Source: Melanopsichium pennsylvanicum
Taxonomy: Eukaryota > Basidiomycota > Ustilaginomycetes > Ustilaginales
Assembly: GCA_900208305.1 (NCBI GenBank)
Contig: OAPG01000006.1
Span: 62,001 to 126,000 of the forward strand
DNA length: 64,000 bases
Direction of reading: 5' to 3'
The position numbers and the translations under genes were made by a program. How positions within the stretch are numbered: the stretch's first letter is position 1; every line of letters begins with the position of its first letter. A model generated the notes under the pieces. It was not told the DNA's origin and did not search any database. It was given only the letters and a program-made list of their open reading frames with translations. Below, piece after piece: positions 1 to 9,473 of the stretch.

Positions 1-279
1 CCTTCTGCGATGCGTTTCTCCCTGTCAGCGGAAGGACGCAAAACAACCGATAGCATGCACAGCCCACACAATGCACAAAGGATGATGAAGCAAAAACCTG
101 ATCAACCAACCGACAGCCCTTCTCGCTACCAGCCTGAAGCACCTACGGCACCTATTAGCACAGACCAGAAGCAAGCGATGTCGGAATCCTTGAATCCGCA
201 GATAGATTGGGAGGATCTTATCGAGCAGCATGGGACAACATCACGGACTGGCAACAAGCAGCGCAATAGCAGGTGGTAG
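1..279 (+). CDS. possible 3' end of an upstream gene (partial)
   Basis: The frame is open from the left edge of the window and ends at a TAG at 277-279. The first ATG inside the window is at position 10, but nothing shows that it is the true start, because the frame continues upstream without a stop. The 92 visible codons are hydrophilic, rich in Gln, Ser, Pro and Arg, with a short acidic/aromatic patch (IDWEDLIEQH) near the end. I recognise no domain. It could be the disordered tail of a gene that starts outside the window, or a chance open frame. Confidence 0.3.
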   Translation, partial: PSAMRFSLSAEGRKTTDSMHSPHNAQRMMKQKPDQPTDSPSRYQPEAPTAPISTDQKQAMSESLNPQIDWEDLIEQHGTTSRTGNKQRNSRW

Positions 280-867
280 ACACCATAGCCTCACAAAAGT
301 ACAAAGCCGCAGCACACATTTGTACAATTTAGCATACTATTGCATCCACATTACAGTACATTCAAATCCAATAACGATCGCATTCTATCATGGTGAAATC
401 GTAGGGATCCTGCTCATTCGAGTCTTGAGTGTGCACACACATCTTTTTTTGAGAATGTTCGAGAGGAGCTAATACGGAGACGTTTGGCTCACAGGGACGA
501 AATTTCGGAATGCGGAAATTTACCTGCAGCCGTGAGCGCGAAGTGTACTGTAACGTTACACGGACCTCAAAAGCCCAAAGCTGGACTCGTACACCAACAC
601 TTTAGTCCTCGCTTCCTCATCAACGCACACTGCTTCTTTCCTTTCTCCAACACATTTTTCCCCCGTATACTCTTTGCTATTGTAGACATTGTAGCAAATC
701 AATCGTCCGTTTCTACAGGTACCGCCATAAACCTCGCTCCAGCATTCTCCTACATCCACAAAACTCGGCATTCAGTCAGTTCAACAATAATTGCTCACCA
801 CAAACACGCATGAACTTGGCCCAATACAAGCGTCCTCCAGCATCACTACCATCACTATTATCACACC
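280..867. other. intergenic region upstream of ORC2
   Basis: This stretch of about 590 bases has no convincing coding frame. It presumably holds the ORC2 promoter and 5' leader. A CA/CT-rich segment from about 780 to 867 lies just before the ATG, as is common in fungal leaders. I see no TATA box close to the gene. Confidence 0.5.
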
Positions 868-3573
868 ATGGCGAGGGCGCCAGCAAAGCGTCGCAGGGTG
901 TCCAACCAGATCCTCGACGTGGAAGGAGATGACGATTGGCAATCCGACGAGATCGAGCTTTCCTCTCTACCCGCCACAGATGATGAGTCCGACTCCAGTT
1001 CCTCTGCTTCGGATTCTGGGTCCGAATCTGGCTCGGAAGATGACGTGATTGATATGCTCAAAGATTCTTCCTCGTCTTCTCAACCACGACCAAAAGATGG
1101 AGTCGAAGTTCTGATTCCCCTTCCAGACGCTGGAGAGGACGGTTCAACTGTAAGGAAAAAGAGAGGGAGACCGAAGAAGGAGCCGGAACCGAAGATTTCC
1201 AAGAAACGTGGCCGCCCTCGTAAATATGCTCCAGGAGAGAAACGTCCAAGGAGGTCAAGGAGAAAGTTGAATCCCGATGGATCCTTCAAAAAGCGCGGCA
1301 GGCCCAAAAAAGTTCGGGATCCGGATGCCGTCATGATGAAGGTTCCCAAGCGTCGCGGCCGTCCACCCAAGATGAAGTTGGAAGGCGATGACGAAACAAA
1401 GACAGCAGGAGTTGGAAAGAAGAGGAAGGTCAAGAAGGAGTTTGATCTCATCGCCGGGCTTGAAGAGGAATTTGACGATGAGGAGGGGCCAGGAATTGTT
1501 CCTGGTATGGATGCAGGGGATGATGGTGCGTGGGAGGATGAGGCAGCAGGAGCGAATGCGAAACAGGACGACATTTTGGCCAGATTGAGAAGAAGGATCC
1601 TGTATCGACAGCAGGATGCGGAGCTTGCAGACTTTGTTGAAAGCCTTGGGCCGGATGGAGTACCAGTCGCATCCAGCTCGAAGACCTCAACCAATGGTGC
1701 GACACAGACATCGGTGGAAGAGAAGGTTGACGAAGGCGCGAGACCCGGTCTACCATTGATGAAAGACTTTATTGGCGAAGCTACGTCCTTAGTTCCTTCC
1801 TCGGAGAAACGCAAGGAGCGACAGCCATTTGAACCTGAAGGAGGAATGTCTGCGCTAGCCGAAGCAGCCGCTTCCGCCGCTGCCGAATCTCCCACCGCCA
1901 CCCTAGCACCGAAGCCGAAAGGTCGACCCCCAGGATCGAAGAACCGTCGGCCAGATTGGGAGAATCATCCTTTACTCGCTAAGACGCGAGCTCAAACTTC
2001 CTCGTATCGCACTTCTGCTGGTCATGATACTTCACTGTCTCACCAGCCCTCCGCTTGGACCTCGACTATTCCTATGGGCGCACCATCTGGCTCGTCTCTG
2101 GTCAAACCCACGTCGAGCGACGCATACTTCCTCTTCAACACCTCCAAACGCGCCCGTGGATTAGCAGGTATGGGGATCGGCACATCCTCAACCCTCATCA
2201 GCCAAAAACTTGCCGCCTTGGACTCCAGGAACCTCCAACGCGTGGTTGACAAGCAGACGAGAACTGGAGCCATAAGTGATCTTGCGACAAAAATGTATCG
2301 ACATTTGCTACCAGTGTATTTAGCGCAACTGCTGGCTGGATACAGTATCATCTTCCACGGTGTCGGATCTAAGACCAAATTGTTGACTGAACTTGTTGCG
2401 AAGAGGATCGAGAGCGAAGGGGATGCCGTCGGGGTGGTGGCGCAAGGAAGTATGAAGGGATTCAAAGTGGAAGATGTACTGGCAGAGATCGAGAGAGCGG
2501 TTGGGCTTGGGTCTTTGACACTCACTTCCGCCGCAGCTGGTGGCAGAATCGATGATGAGGTTGGTGTAAAAGCTGGAATGGTGGTCTCTACCTTAACCGC
2601 AGCCAGAGCGGAGAGGATCGTGACAAGGTTCAACAGGGACAAGGTGCAAAATGGTCCAACGAGGCTATTTTTAATTCTCGAAACGTTCGATGCACCAGGA
2701 ATGCAGAGTGCAAGGTTCAAGGGTGTTCTCGAGACGCTAGCGAGGTCGAAGAACATTCACATCATGGCTACCACCGAACATGTGAATTCGGGTTTCATCG
2801 CGTCTACTACCGGTGGGACAGGTTCATCCGTTTCGGATACCTCTTCGACCTCGTTCAAAGCAGAAGATATTGAAGAGGAAGAGATGAAAAGTATGAGGAG
2901 AGAAGGAGGGGTCGGTTGGGGAAGGTTGACATGGATCTGGCAAAACATCTCGACGTTTACACCGCCATTGGACGAGATGTTGATCATGCGTTCCAATCCT
3001 GCTTTCTCCTCCTGGATGCCTCCACTTCCACCCGCCTTAGATCTGATTGGATCAGCTGCATCGACCTCTTCTTCGAGACAACTTCCCGGCATGACCAACG
3101 CCAACTCCTCGTCTACCTCGGGTGGTGGTGGTGGTGGTGGTGGTATAGATGGTAGCGCCAATGTGGCTTACTACAATGGTCTTCAAGTTTCCGAAGTGTT
3201 TAGAACTGTTTCCGAAACTTCGGCCATTTCCATTCTAAAATCCGTCACAACCAAAGCTCGCGCACTGTTCAACCTTTTAGCCAAACAATCATTGGCTTTT
3301 CCTTCTTCATCATCATTATCATCATCAGCAGCCACTATCGAACAAGGTACAGGAAAAATGGCAGGAGGAGACATTGGGGGAGTAGCATATGCGGAATTGT
3401 TGAACAAGGCGAAAAGGAGCTTTTTGGTCTCCAACGAAGCCGATTTCAAAAGTCTACTTATCGAGTTCAAGGATCATCACCTGTGTCATATTTCGAAACA
3501 AGGTGTGATCAGGATTGGATTGCAGGATGACGCCGTTTTGAGGGGTATTTTGGAGAGGTTGAAGAGCATTTGA
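868..3573 (+). CDS. ORC2: origin recognition complex subunit 2 with AT-hooks
   Basis: This is subunit 2 of the origin recognition complex, the nuclear ATPase assembly that marks replication origins and loads MCM. The frame is 901 codons without an intron, and the ATG has a good context (caccATGgcg). The C-terminal half is the Orc2 fold, with the family-typical stretch ending in IIFHGVGSKTKLL at about residues 480-505. The last 40 residues (EFKDHHLCHISKQG...) match the Orc2 winged-helix end. The N-terminus is an acidic/Ser-rich region (to about 70) followed by four AT-hook cores (RGRP at 99, 114, 143 and 163) and an SV40-like basic signal (KKRKVK, about 184). A weaker fifth GRP motif sits near 352. 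A poly-Gly run encoded by GGT repeats lies at 3121-3144. The gene is convergent with the CWF19-like gene. Orc2 identity is strong. The AT-hook array is unusual for this subunit and suggests direct AT-rich DNA binding. Confidence 0.93.
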   Translation: MARAPAKRRRVSNQILDVEGDDDWQSDEIELSSLPATDDESDSSSSASDSGSESGSEDDVIDMLKDSSSSSQPRPKDGVEVLIPLPDAGEDGSTVRKKRGRPKKEPEPKISKKRGRPRKYAPGEKRPRRSRRKLNPDGSFKKRGRPKKVRDPDAVMMKVPKRRGRPPKMKLEGDDETKTAGVGKKRKVKKEFDLIAGLEEEFDDEEGPGIVPGMDAGDDGAWEDEAAGANAKQDDILARLRRRILYRQQDAELADFVESLGPDGVPVASSSKTSTNGATQTSVEEKVDEGARPGLPLMKDFIGEATSLVPSSEKRKERQPFEPEGGMSALAEAAASAAAESPTATLAPKPKGRPPGSKNRRPDWENHPLLAKTRAQTSSYRTSAGHDTSLSHQPSAWTSTIPMGAPSGSSLVKPTSSDAYFLFNTSKRARGLAGMGIGTSSTLISQKLAALDSRNLQRVVDKQTRTGAISDLATKMYRHLLPVYLAQLLAGYSIIFHGVGSKTKLLTELVAKRIESEGDAVGVVAQGSMKGFKVEDVLAEIERAVGLGSLTLTSAAAGGRIDDEVGVKAGMVVSTLTAARAERIVTRFNRDKVQNGPTRLFLILETFDAPGMQSARFKGVLETLARSKNIHIMATTEHVNSGFIASTTGGTGSSVSDTSSTSFKAEDIEEEEMKSMRREGGVGWGRLTWIWQNISTFTPPLDEMLIMRSNPAFSSWMPPLPPALDLIGSAASTSSSRQLPGMTNANSSSTSGGGGGGGGIDGSANVAYYNGLQVSEVFRTVSETSAISILKSVTTKARALFNLLAKQSLAFPSSSSLSSSAATIEQGTGKMAGGDIGGVAYAELLNKAKRSFLVSNEADFKSLLIEFKDHHLCHISKQGVIRIGLQDDAVLRGILERLKSI
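1159..1368 (+). repeat. AT-hook coding cluster in ORC2
   Basis: Four copies of a Lys/Arg-flanked RGRP core lie within about 70 residues, spaced 15, 29 and 20 residues apart. Each has basic residues before it and a K/R/P-rich end, the classic AT-hook pattern for minor-groove binding at A/T tracts. Confidence 0.85.
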
Positions 3574-3797
3574 TGTTTGCACATCTTGTATGTGTGTGTG
3601 TGTGTTGAATGAACTGCCCTTTCTGCTTCTTGTTTACCTTTCAGTCAGTGGAAAAAGGGAGGGGTGTTGCGTTTGCATAGAGTGAGATGTTGCTTCGAAT
3701 TGCTTTGGGCGGGTTCGTGAATGTCGATGACTAACAAGAGTCTGATCCAGTTTCTGTGAGACGAGAGCATACTAAGGGTGTTTTTTTCCTTTCTTCC

Positions 3798-3818
3798 TTT
3801 TTTTTTTTTTTTTTTTTT
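3798..3818. repeat. poly-T tract between convergent genes
   Basis: About 21 uninterrupted T bases lie between the 3' ends of ORC2 and the CWF19-like gene. On the minus strand this is a poly-A tract downstream of the CWF19-like stop. It is probably a simple repeat in shared 3' sequence. Confidence 0.8.
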
Positions 3819-3867
3819 CAAACTTGCGAAAAGAAGAGGATTTTTTTGACCAGCTTGGTACCTAAAT

Positions 3868-6399
3868 TCAAGAGGTAGCAGCCATGAGCATGGAACGGAA
3901 TCCAGCTGATCTTTGCTTTTCCTTTTCCTCCTCTACTTGGTGTTGTTGCTCTTGCTGTGATGTTGTCGTTTTCCAATCTGCTAAATGAGGCAAATTCAAT
4001 AACTTTGCCAAAGTTGTTCGTACCCATTGGACCGGAAAACGACTGTGAATATCCAATGGTAACAACCACTCTTTCTTACTTGCTTCATCCAAATGTAGAA
4101 CCAGGTGGAAATATCCATCATCCTCCACATCCACATCCACATGCTCTTTTCTCTCTCTCTTTTGAGATTGTATATCTAACCCTTTCTCCATGTATCGTAG
4201 AATATCTTGTTCACCCCTCAACACGATTTTTCCTCTTTTCTGCTTGTCGTCCCGACCACCACTATGCCTGTTCACGTCCAGAGCTTCCAATGAATCATCC
4301 AACATCTTCAACAAGTCTTTCTCTTTCACCACCGATTCGAGCAATGCTAATATTTGGGTTTGCACGTGTGTCATCCTACTACTCGTTCTAACCCTAACCA
4401 GAGTCCATTCCAACATCACATGCCTAACTGCTTGTTCCCTCCACAATTGGCGAACGTTGAATTTTGTCTCTTCCATCTCCTCGATCACTCGTTTGCGTTC
4501 TGCCTCTTCTGCATCTGAATTGGGTTGTAATTTGTGCCCCGGTGCGCCGAGTAAAACGGGATGCGTTGAGGGAAGAAGGTTACTTGTATGCGTCAAGGGT
4601 GCAATGAGTAGATGACTAGCGTTGTGTGGGATACGGTTGATCGAGGGATCGGAAAAGCCGCCTTTGGGGAACGCTAGGTAGGATTCAGCACCGATGGTGA
4701 CAATGAGCGATTTCTGCACCGAAGGATTGGAAAGGCAGAACCAGCAGTTCGACGGGCCGACAGGGATCATCTGTTGTCGTCGATGATTTTGTTGATGATG
4801 TTGCTCGTGGGGATGGAATGTTGGTTTGGTAGGAAGACCGGCTGGAAGAGGCATGGTACTTCTACCCCATCCACTCGTCTGCTCTTCAGCTTCGCTCACA
4901 TTGGAGCTCTGAATGAGTGGAACGTTGTTCGAGCCAGTCGAAGCGGCACTGTGGGTGTTTTGATCGCTTCGGGGAGGAGCTTTATCAGGACAATTGCGAA
5001 TAAAGTGTCCGGGAGTACTGCAAATGCGACAAACGTAACCTCGGGGAGGCACATCCTCCCCAATCTCCCCTCGCTGACGCTTTGTGCGAGCCTCTTGAAA
5101 ACGATAGTTTGGCCCATCTTCCATCTGTCCACTTGGACCCCCTTGGTGCGGTGCTGGCCTTTTGCTTCCATCTCCTGCACCGTTTCGTTGGGTGGGGACA
5201 GAATACGGCGTTTGCGTAGCATTCCCTGGAACAACCACCATTTCCCCCTTCTTCTGCTGCTCATCCGCCGGAGTAAGATTGAGCGCCAAGAACCACCTTT
5301 TCTTCTTCTCATTCCCAAATCTCGCCAAAGACACGAATCTCGTTACACTCTTGAACCGTTCCGCCATCCTCCTTTCCCCTGGATTATCTGCCAACAACTT
5401 ATTGGGCAGATAAACCGATAGATCATTCACGTACGGTGCACGTTCCCAGAAGGCGCCCACCCCTAGTGTCTCTGGCGAAATTCCCACAGGTAGACCGGAA
5501 TCGGCTGATGTTGGGGCTAGAGAAAAGTGGTATCGAGGACATCCACCCGATGCCAAACGTGCAATGGCAGGGCTACCCCACATCCGAGCTGTTGCATCTG
5601 GCAGCTCTCCCGAAGTATCTGTTGGGTTAGGCGAGATTGAGAAGAGCGTGACACCTGTCGGCCAGCAATTTGTCAAAAGAAGATCGAGTGGTGGGCGAGA
5701 GTTGAGTTGTTCCACGCTGGCAGTTTGGGCAGCATCCCTGGCCGAGGCTTGCGAGGCACTCGCTCTGGCCGCTGCGAGACTTCCTGGCTTCGGATTACCA
5801 TTGTTCAAGCTCTGTAAAGTCAACGCAGTAGATTGATAAGATGGAAGACGAAAGCTCGAATGAGCAAGAAGTCGATTGATCGTTGCAGGATTGATGTGCG
5901 CCACGCTTTCGTCCGCTGTACGTTGCACCTCTGATTCAAACCATTCTTCTGGATGGAATGGCTTTCCATCAGCTTCATTGGCTTCGGCGTATTTTTGTGC
6001 ATTCCAAACTCCACCGACAAAGGCTATCCTGAATCCTTCCTTTGTGACAAATACTCCACTTTTGCCTTTGGCATAGTACAAGTTGTGTGTCACATGCACG
6101 AGCCCCTGTGGAACATCTTTGGGTGCTTTCTTGTGTGCTGCTGCAACTTTCTCTGCAAGGTCGGATGATAATGGAGATGAACCTTGATAGAAGTATGTTG
6201 GGATTGGGAGTTGAAACTTGGCTTGAAGTAGATCATTTTGCTGCACAACCAAGGTTTCTGAGGGTGAAGGGTGGAACAGATCACCCAAGATAAAGAGGGC
6301 GGAAAAGGGACCGTGTTTTGACTGAATTGCTGAGACTTTGGATACGAGGTCAGTGATACGCCCGTTGACGGGACCTATGATGAGTACCTTTGCCGTCAT
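3868..6399 (-). CDS. CWF19L1/Drn1-type CwfJ domain protein
   Basis: This is a nuclear protein of the CwfJ family (yeast Drn1, S. pombe Mug161, animal CWF19L1), which works with the lariat-debranching enzyme and late spliceosomes. The frame extends upstream to a GTG at 6498. The ATG at 6397-6399 starts the family's N-terminus (MTAKVLIIGPVNGR), so I use it, giving 843 residues. Visible parts are: an N-terminal metallophosphatase-like domain (residues 1 to about 230, with GDLF); a CCHC zinc knuckle (C-x2-C-x4-H-x4-C) near 455-470; the HIT-like CwfJ domain 1 starting at CWFC near 550; and CwfJ domain 2 at the end (SRFPVQWVR...LADW). The phosphatase-like domain lacks an obvious full metal-binding set, as is known for Drn1. 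It is divergent from VMA21, with about 190-255 bases between the start codons. Confidence 0.9.
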   Translation of the reverse strand: MTAKVLIIGPVNGRITDLVSKVSAIQSKHGPFSALFILGDLFHPSPSETLVVQQNDLLQAKFQLPIPTYFYQGSSPLSSDLAEKVAAAHKKAPKDVPQGLVHVTHNLYYAKGKSGVFVTKEGFRIAFVGGVWNAQKYAEANEADGKPFHPEEWFESEVQRTADESVAHINPATINRLLAHSSFRLPSYQSTALTLQSLNNGNPKPGSLAAARASASQASARDAAQTASVEQLNSRPPLDLLLTNCWPTGVTLFSISPNPTDTSGELPDATARMWGSPAIARLASGGCPRYHFSLAPTSADSGLPVGISPETLGVGAFWERAPYVNDLSVYLPNKLLADNPGERRMAERFKSVTRFVSLARFGNEKKKRWFLALNLTPADEQQKKGEMVVVPGNATQTPYSVPTQRNGAGDGSKRPAPHQGGPSGQMEDGPNYRFQEARTKRQRGEIGEDVPPRGYVCRICSTPGHFIRNCPDKAPPRSDQNTHSAASTGSNNVPLIQSSNVSEAEEQTSGWGRSTMPLPAGLPTKPTFHPHEQHHQQNHRRQQMIPVGPSNCWFCLSNPSVQKSLIVTIGAESYLAFPKGGFSDPSINRIPHNASHLLIAPLTHTSNLLPSTHPVLLGAPGHKLQPNSDAEEAERKRVIEEMEETKFNVRQLWREQAVRHVMLEWTLVRVRTSSRMTHVQTQILALLESVVKEKDLLKMLDDSLEALDVNRHSGGRDDKQKRGKIVLRGEQDILRYMEKGLDIQSQKRERKEHVDVDVEDDGYFHLVLHLDEASKKEWLLPLDIHSRFPVQWVRTTLAKLLNLPHLADWKTTTSQQEQQHQVEEEKEKQRSAGFRSMLMAATS

Positions 6400-6591
6400 C
6401 CTCGCTCGTTTCTCTTTCGTCGTTTTGTCGATGAGGATGTCATGCGTTTCGATGGAGGTCAGAAGATGTTCCTTTAACACTGTCGGACAACTCTCCACTT
6501 TTCATGAATGCAAATGTCCAAGCCCGAATTCCGAATAAAATTTCTCTCTGCCAGCTTCATCCTGCACGAAGGGTCTGATTCTTGACGTGCT
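6400..6591. promoter_or_regulatory. short divergent promoter between CWF19-like gene and VMA21
   Basis: The two start codons point away from each other and only about 190 bases separate them (255 if VMA21 starts at the second ATG). The interval must hold both leaders and core promoters. I see no TATA box, which fits a housekeeping bidirectional promoter. Confidence 0.5.
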
Positions 6592-7038
6592 TTGACCATC
6601 ATCTCCGTTGCCTCCTCTCTCAAAGTCGACTCCTCCGACGGAACCTTGGAAAGCATGTCGAGTCTTGACGTAACTCCATCTCGAGTAGCTCCGCGTGGCA
6701 GGGATCCAGCTACAGGTGTGTACTACAAACTCGCATTCTTCAGCGTGGCGCTTTTCGCTGCTCCGCTCTCGGCCTACTTTTTCGCCAAGGACAGGTACTT
6801 TGATGGTAAGCAGCTGTCGCTTCGACTCCTTAGCCTCCTGACTGATCCAGAAATCCATGCTGACGATACGCAAATCTGTACAGGCAATGCAACATATGCA
6901 GGAGGATTAGCAGCTTTAGTGGTCAATCTTGTCCTGGCCGCCTATGTCGTTGCGGCGTTTTTAGAGGACGACTCGGATATCGTATCGCCGACCAAGAGAA
7001 ACGAACAACAGGAAAAGGAGGGAAAGAAGGAAAAGTAA
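6592..7038 (+). CDS. VMA21: V-ATPase assembly factor Vma21
   Basis: This is a small ER membrane chaperone needed to assemble the Vo sector of the vacuolar ATPase. The CDS is join(6592..6805,6884..7038), 122 residues; a second in-frame ATG at 6655 is an alternative start. The 78-base intron has donor GTAAGC, a CTGAC branch site at 6860-6864 and acceptor ACAG. It is a multiple of three without a stop, so the unspliced frame also reads through. Splicing joins FFAKDRYFDG to NATYAGGLAALV, restoring the family core between two membrane segments (about residues 44-64 and 75-97). The protein ends in KKEK, a C-terminal dilysine ER-retrieval signal like that of yeast Vma21. It is convergent with the RRN11-like gene. 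Confidence 0.88.
   Translation: MTIISVASSLKVDSSDGTLESMSSLDVTPSRVAPRGRDPATGVYYKLAFFSVALFAAPLSAYFFAKDRYFDGKQLSLRLLSLLTDPEIHADDTQICTGNATYAGGLAALVVNLVLAAYVVAAFLEDDSDIVSPTKRNEQQEKEGKKEK
6806..6883 (+). other. VMA21 intron
   Basis: This is a 78-base GT-AG intron with donor GTAAGC, branch-like CTGAC at 6860-6864 and acceptor CAG at 6881-6883. Removing it restores the conserved Vma21 loop. Keeping it would insert 26 hydrophilic residues between the two membrane helices. Confidence 0.85.
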
Positions 7039-7297
7039 GGCGTCAGCAAAAACAACACTATTGGAGAGCAACAGGGCGAATCTCAACAATTTGGTCTCAA
7101 AACACACAGCAACCATGGTTCCTAAACAGTATATACCCCAACATCTTCAACCTTAATCAACATTTGGCTCTTTTCACATTGTTCGCATACCACAATGAGG
7201 GAAACAGCGAAGAGCGGAGTATGAATGCATGGTTGCATGGTGGCGTGGTTGCGTGTTGGTATGAAAATTGAAAAGTTGAACTACGATTGAAATGACG

Positions 7298-9049
7298 CTA
7301 AGAGTGACGATCTTGCCGATGCTTCTCCTTCTTCGTCTCCTTCTTCTTCTTCTTGTGCCTATGCTGTGAGACAGAATCATGTTCGCTTTCATGACTTTCC
7401 CTCCTTCGTTTCTTTCCTTCCCCCTTACTCTCCTTATCCTTCCCCTTCTCCCTCTTGATTTTCTGTGGCTCCTGCTCTTGACCTGGTCCATCTTCGAACA
7501 ATATCCTTCGGAGCCTCAATTCTGCCTCCTCTCTGGTCAGCTGAATATCACTCAGCCCGTCTCCAACTACACTTTCGCTCCCGTCCCTATTCATTCCCGT
7601 CCCTAGACTCTCCGCATCTTCGGTCCCTTCATTAATCAGGCCTTTGTGCTCAAGTTCGAGTGCAGTATCCTTGACTCTACGTCTGGAAGGTCTAGCGGGG
7701 GGTGTGAGCAGTTGGAGGAAATGCTTCGCCATGTGGTATGCCAATGGTGGTTCTGGCGTGTATATCTTTTCCACTTCCGACCATACTTGGGCCCAAGCAC
7801 GTTGACCTCTGGTACGCGGCAGCGCCTCTTCTGCTTCTCCCACTTCTTCGGGTAGATTGTTTGGTTCTGATGATGCTGCTCGTCTTGACTGCGATCGACC
7901 TCTTTGATCATGATCTTCTTCCGGCTCCTGCTCTGAAGCCAAGGACGACTGTGCGTCGGATTCGGCATATACAGATCCAGAAGCAGAACTGTCTAAATCG
8001 CTATTGTCATTCGCATCTCCATCTCGATCATTTGCTGTGGGAGGGCTACCTTCCAATTTCGCCCGAATCCTTTTCAAATCTCTATGCTCCGTCGTTGGCC
8101 AAGCATTTTGATCATCCTCAACCAAAACATCCTTACCCCATAACGTTTCCCTTTTCCTCAACCTTTTCTCCACATCATCAACACTTTTCCTGTGCATACC
8201 ATACACCCTCTGCCTCTTTGTGATCTCACTCCTTTTCCACGTCGCACTCGCCTGAATTGCTGCTTCGAAACATGCTCTGGCTTTGTTCCTATTTGTCCTG
8301 TCAAGATGTCGTACATCTACCCCGCTGTCCACACTTGATTCTCCTTGACTTTGTGCAGCACCGCTACTGCTGCAGTCGTTGTTGTCGAAAAGCGTCTGGA
8401 TACCGACGAAGAGGTACAGCATTCCGAGGGTGGTGTGTAATTCGGGTTGACTCTTGTAAGGATGTACATTGACGCGTTGTTCAAGCAATTCGATGGCGTC
8501 CGAGAGACGGTTGGAGGAGATATACTCGGCGATCAAGGAGGGTGTGATGTGAGTTGCTTTGAAAGGTGCACTACTGTTTAGATCCAGCATTTTTAGGTAT
8601 CCAATTTTGCGTCTCGTCGATTCCATGGCTAGCCCGACTTGCTCTTCTTGTTCTTCTGCGCTCGCATGAGTGGTGAAAGACAGAGACAGCAAAAGCAGAG
8701 CAAGTCTGAAACCTTCATCACTCGACCATTCGTGAGCTGCAAGAATTACCTTCAAGAACCGCGCCGCCAGCCCTATCTCCCTCCTTTGCACGCAGATGTG
8801 AACCAGATCATAACATCTCCTCAAGTGTTTCCGGCGATGCGAATTGATGTTGGTTCGATGGAATGACGAACCCGTGCCGCGTGTTGAAATCAAGGAGATG
8901 GAAGGAGAAGTGTGCGATGAGGATGGGAACACCGAGCGATGCGAAGTAAGATAAGGGTAGGAGTTAGATTTGAGCGAACGTATTTGATGGTTTTGTCGAA
9001 AACCTGAGCCTAGAAAGGGTGGCGGAGTGAAGATATATCCATGCTCCAT
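7298..9049 (-). CDS. RRN11-like RNA polymerase I initiation factor
   Basis: This is likely the Rrn11 subunit of the RNA polymerase I core factor (related to TAF1A), which acts at rDNA promoters in the nucleolus. The frame has 583 codons starting at an ATG. After a Ser-rich N-terminus, residues about 70-110 (RRKHLRRCYDLVHICVQRRE..) resemble the start of the fungal Rrn11 TPR-like helical domain. Helical-repeat-like segments follow to about 280, including RRKIGYLKMLDLN and ELHTTLGMLYLFVG. The middle is acidic and Ser-rich. The C-terminus (about 520-583) is a long Lys/Arg/His tract, likely a nucleolar signal. It lies tandem with and downstream of condensin subunit 1. Identity rests on remembered family patterns, so I am moderately sure. 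Another TPR-like nuclear protein is the alternative. Confidence 0.62.
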   Translation of the reverse strand: MEHGYIFTPPPFLGSGFRQNHQIRSLKSNSYPYLTSHRSVFPSSSHTSPSISLISTRGTGSSFHRTNINSHRRKHLRRCYDLVHICVQRREIGLAARFLKVILAAHEWSSDEGFRLALLLLSLSFTTHASAEEQEEQVGLAMESTRRKIGYLKMLDLNSSAPFKATHITPSLIAEYISSNRLSDAIELLEQRVNVHPYKSQPELHTTLGMLYLFVGIQTLFDNNDCSSSGAAQSQGESSVDSGVDVRHLDRTNRNKARACFEAAIQASATWKRSEITKRQRVYGMHRKSVDDVEKRLRKRETLWGKDVLVEDDQNAWPTTEHRDLKRIRAKLEGSPPTANDRDGDANDNSDLDSSASGSVYAESDAQSSLASEQEPEEDHDQRGRSQSRRAASSEPNNLPEEVGEAEEALPRTRGQRAWAQVWSEVEKIYTPEPPLAYHMAKHFLQLLTPPARPSRRRVKDTALELEHKGLINEGTEDAESLGTGMNRDGSESVVGDGLSDIQLTREEAELRLRRILFEDGPGQEQEPQKIKREKGKDKESKGEGKKRRRESHESEHDSVSQHRHKKKKKETKKEKHRQDRHS

Positions 9050-9473
9050 GGCTAGCTCATTCGAATCGTTTTACAAAAGCTGACAGTTTAATGAGCGTCT
9101 GGCTTGAACCAGCATCGGAAATGTCGCACCATGCACCATGAAAGTAAATGATGTGAGGGCGGACAAGATGGTGGGAGTGTAGACATAGCCGTCAAAGGTC
9201 GAACACAGAAATTTGAGGACCCTTATATTTCATCACGTGTCACTCCACACACCTGCGGAACGCGAAGTTCCGATTTCCGCGTTCTGGAACACCTGTTCTT
9301 CCACCGCCTCCCTTATGATTGTGAACAAGTTGTCTGATTATTGCCAGCATCCTTTCTCAATAGAATTGCACGGTCACAACCCCACTCAAAAGCTACGAAG
9401 CATTGTAAGTTTGTACAATTACATCACAATAAGAGACGCAAAAGGAAACACGATTCGAAACCAGACGTGTGAA
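9050..9473. promoter_or_regulatory. intergenic region upstream of the RRN11-like gene
   Basis: This 424-base spacer lies between the tandem minus-strand genes and holds the 3' flank of condensin subunit 1 and the promoter of the RRN11-like gene. A CACGTG E-box is at 9234-9239. No coding frame is credible here. Confidence 0.4.

Noticed and set aside
3868..6498. Upstream extension of the CWF19-like frame to 6498
   Set aside because: The first codon is GTG and the family N-terminus begins at the ATG at 6399.
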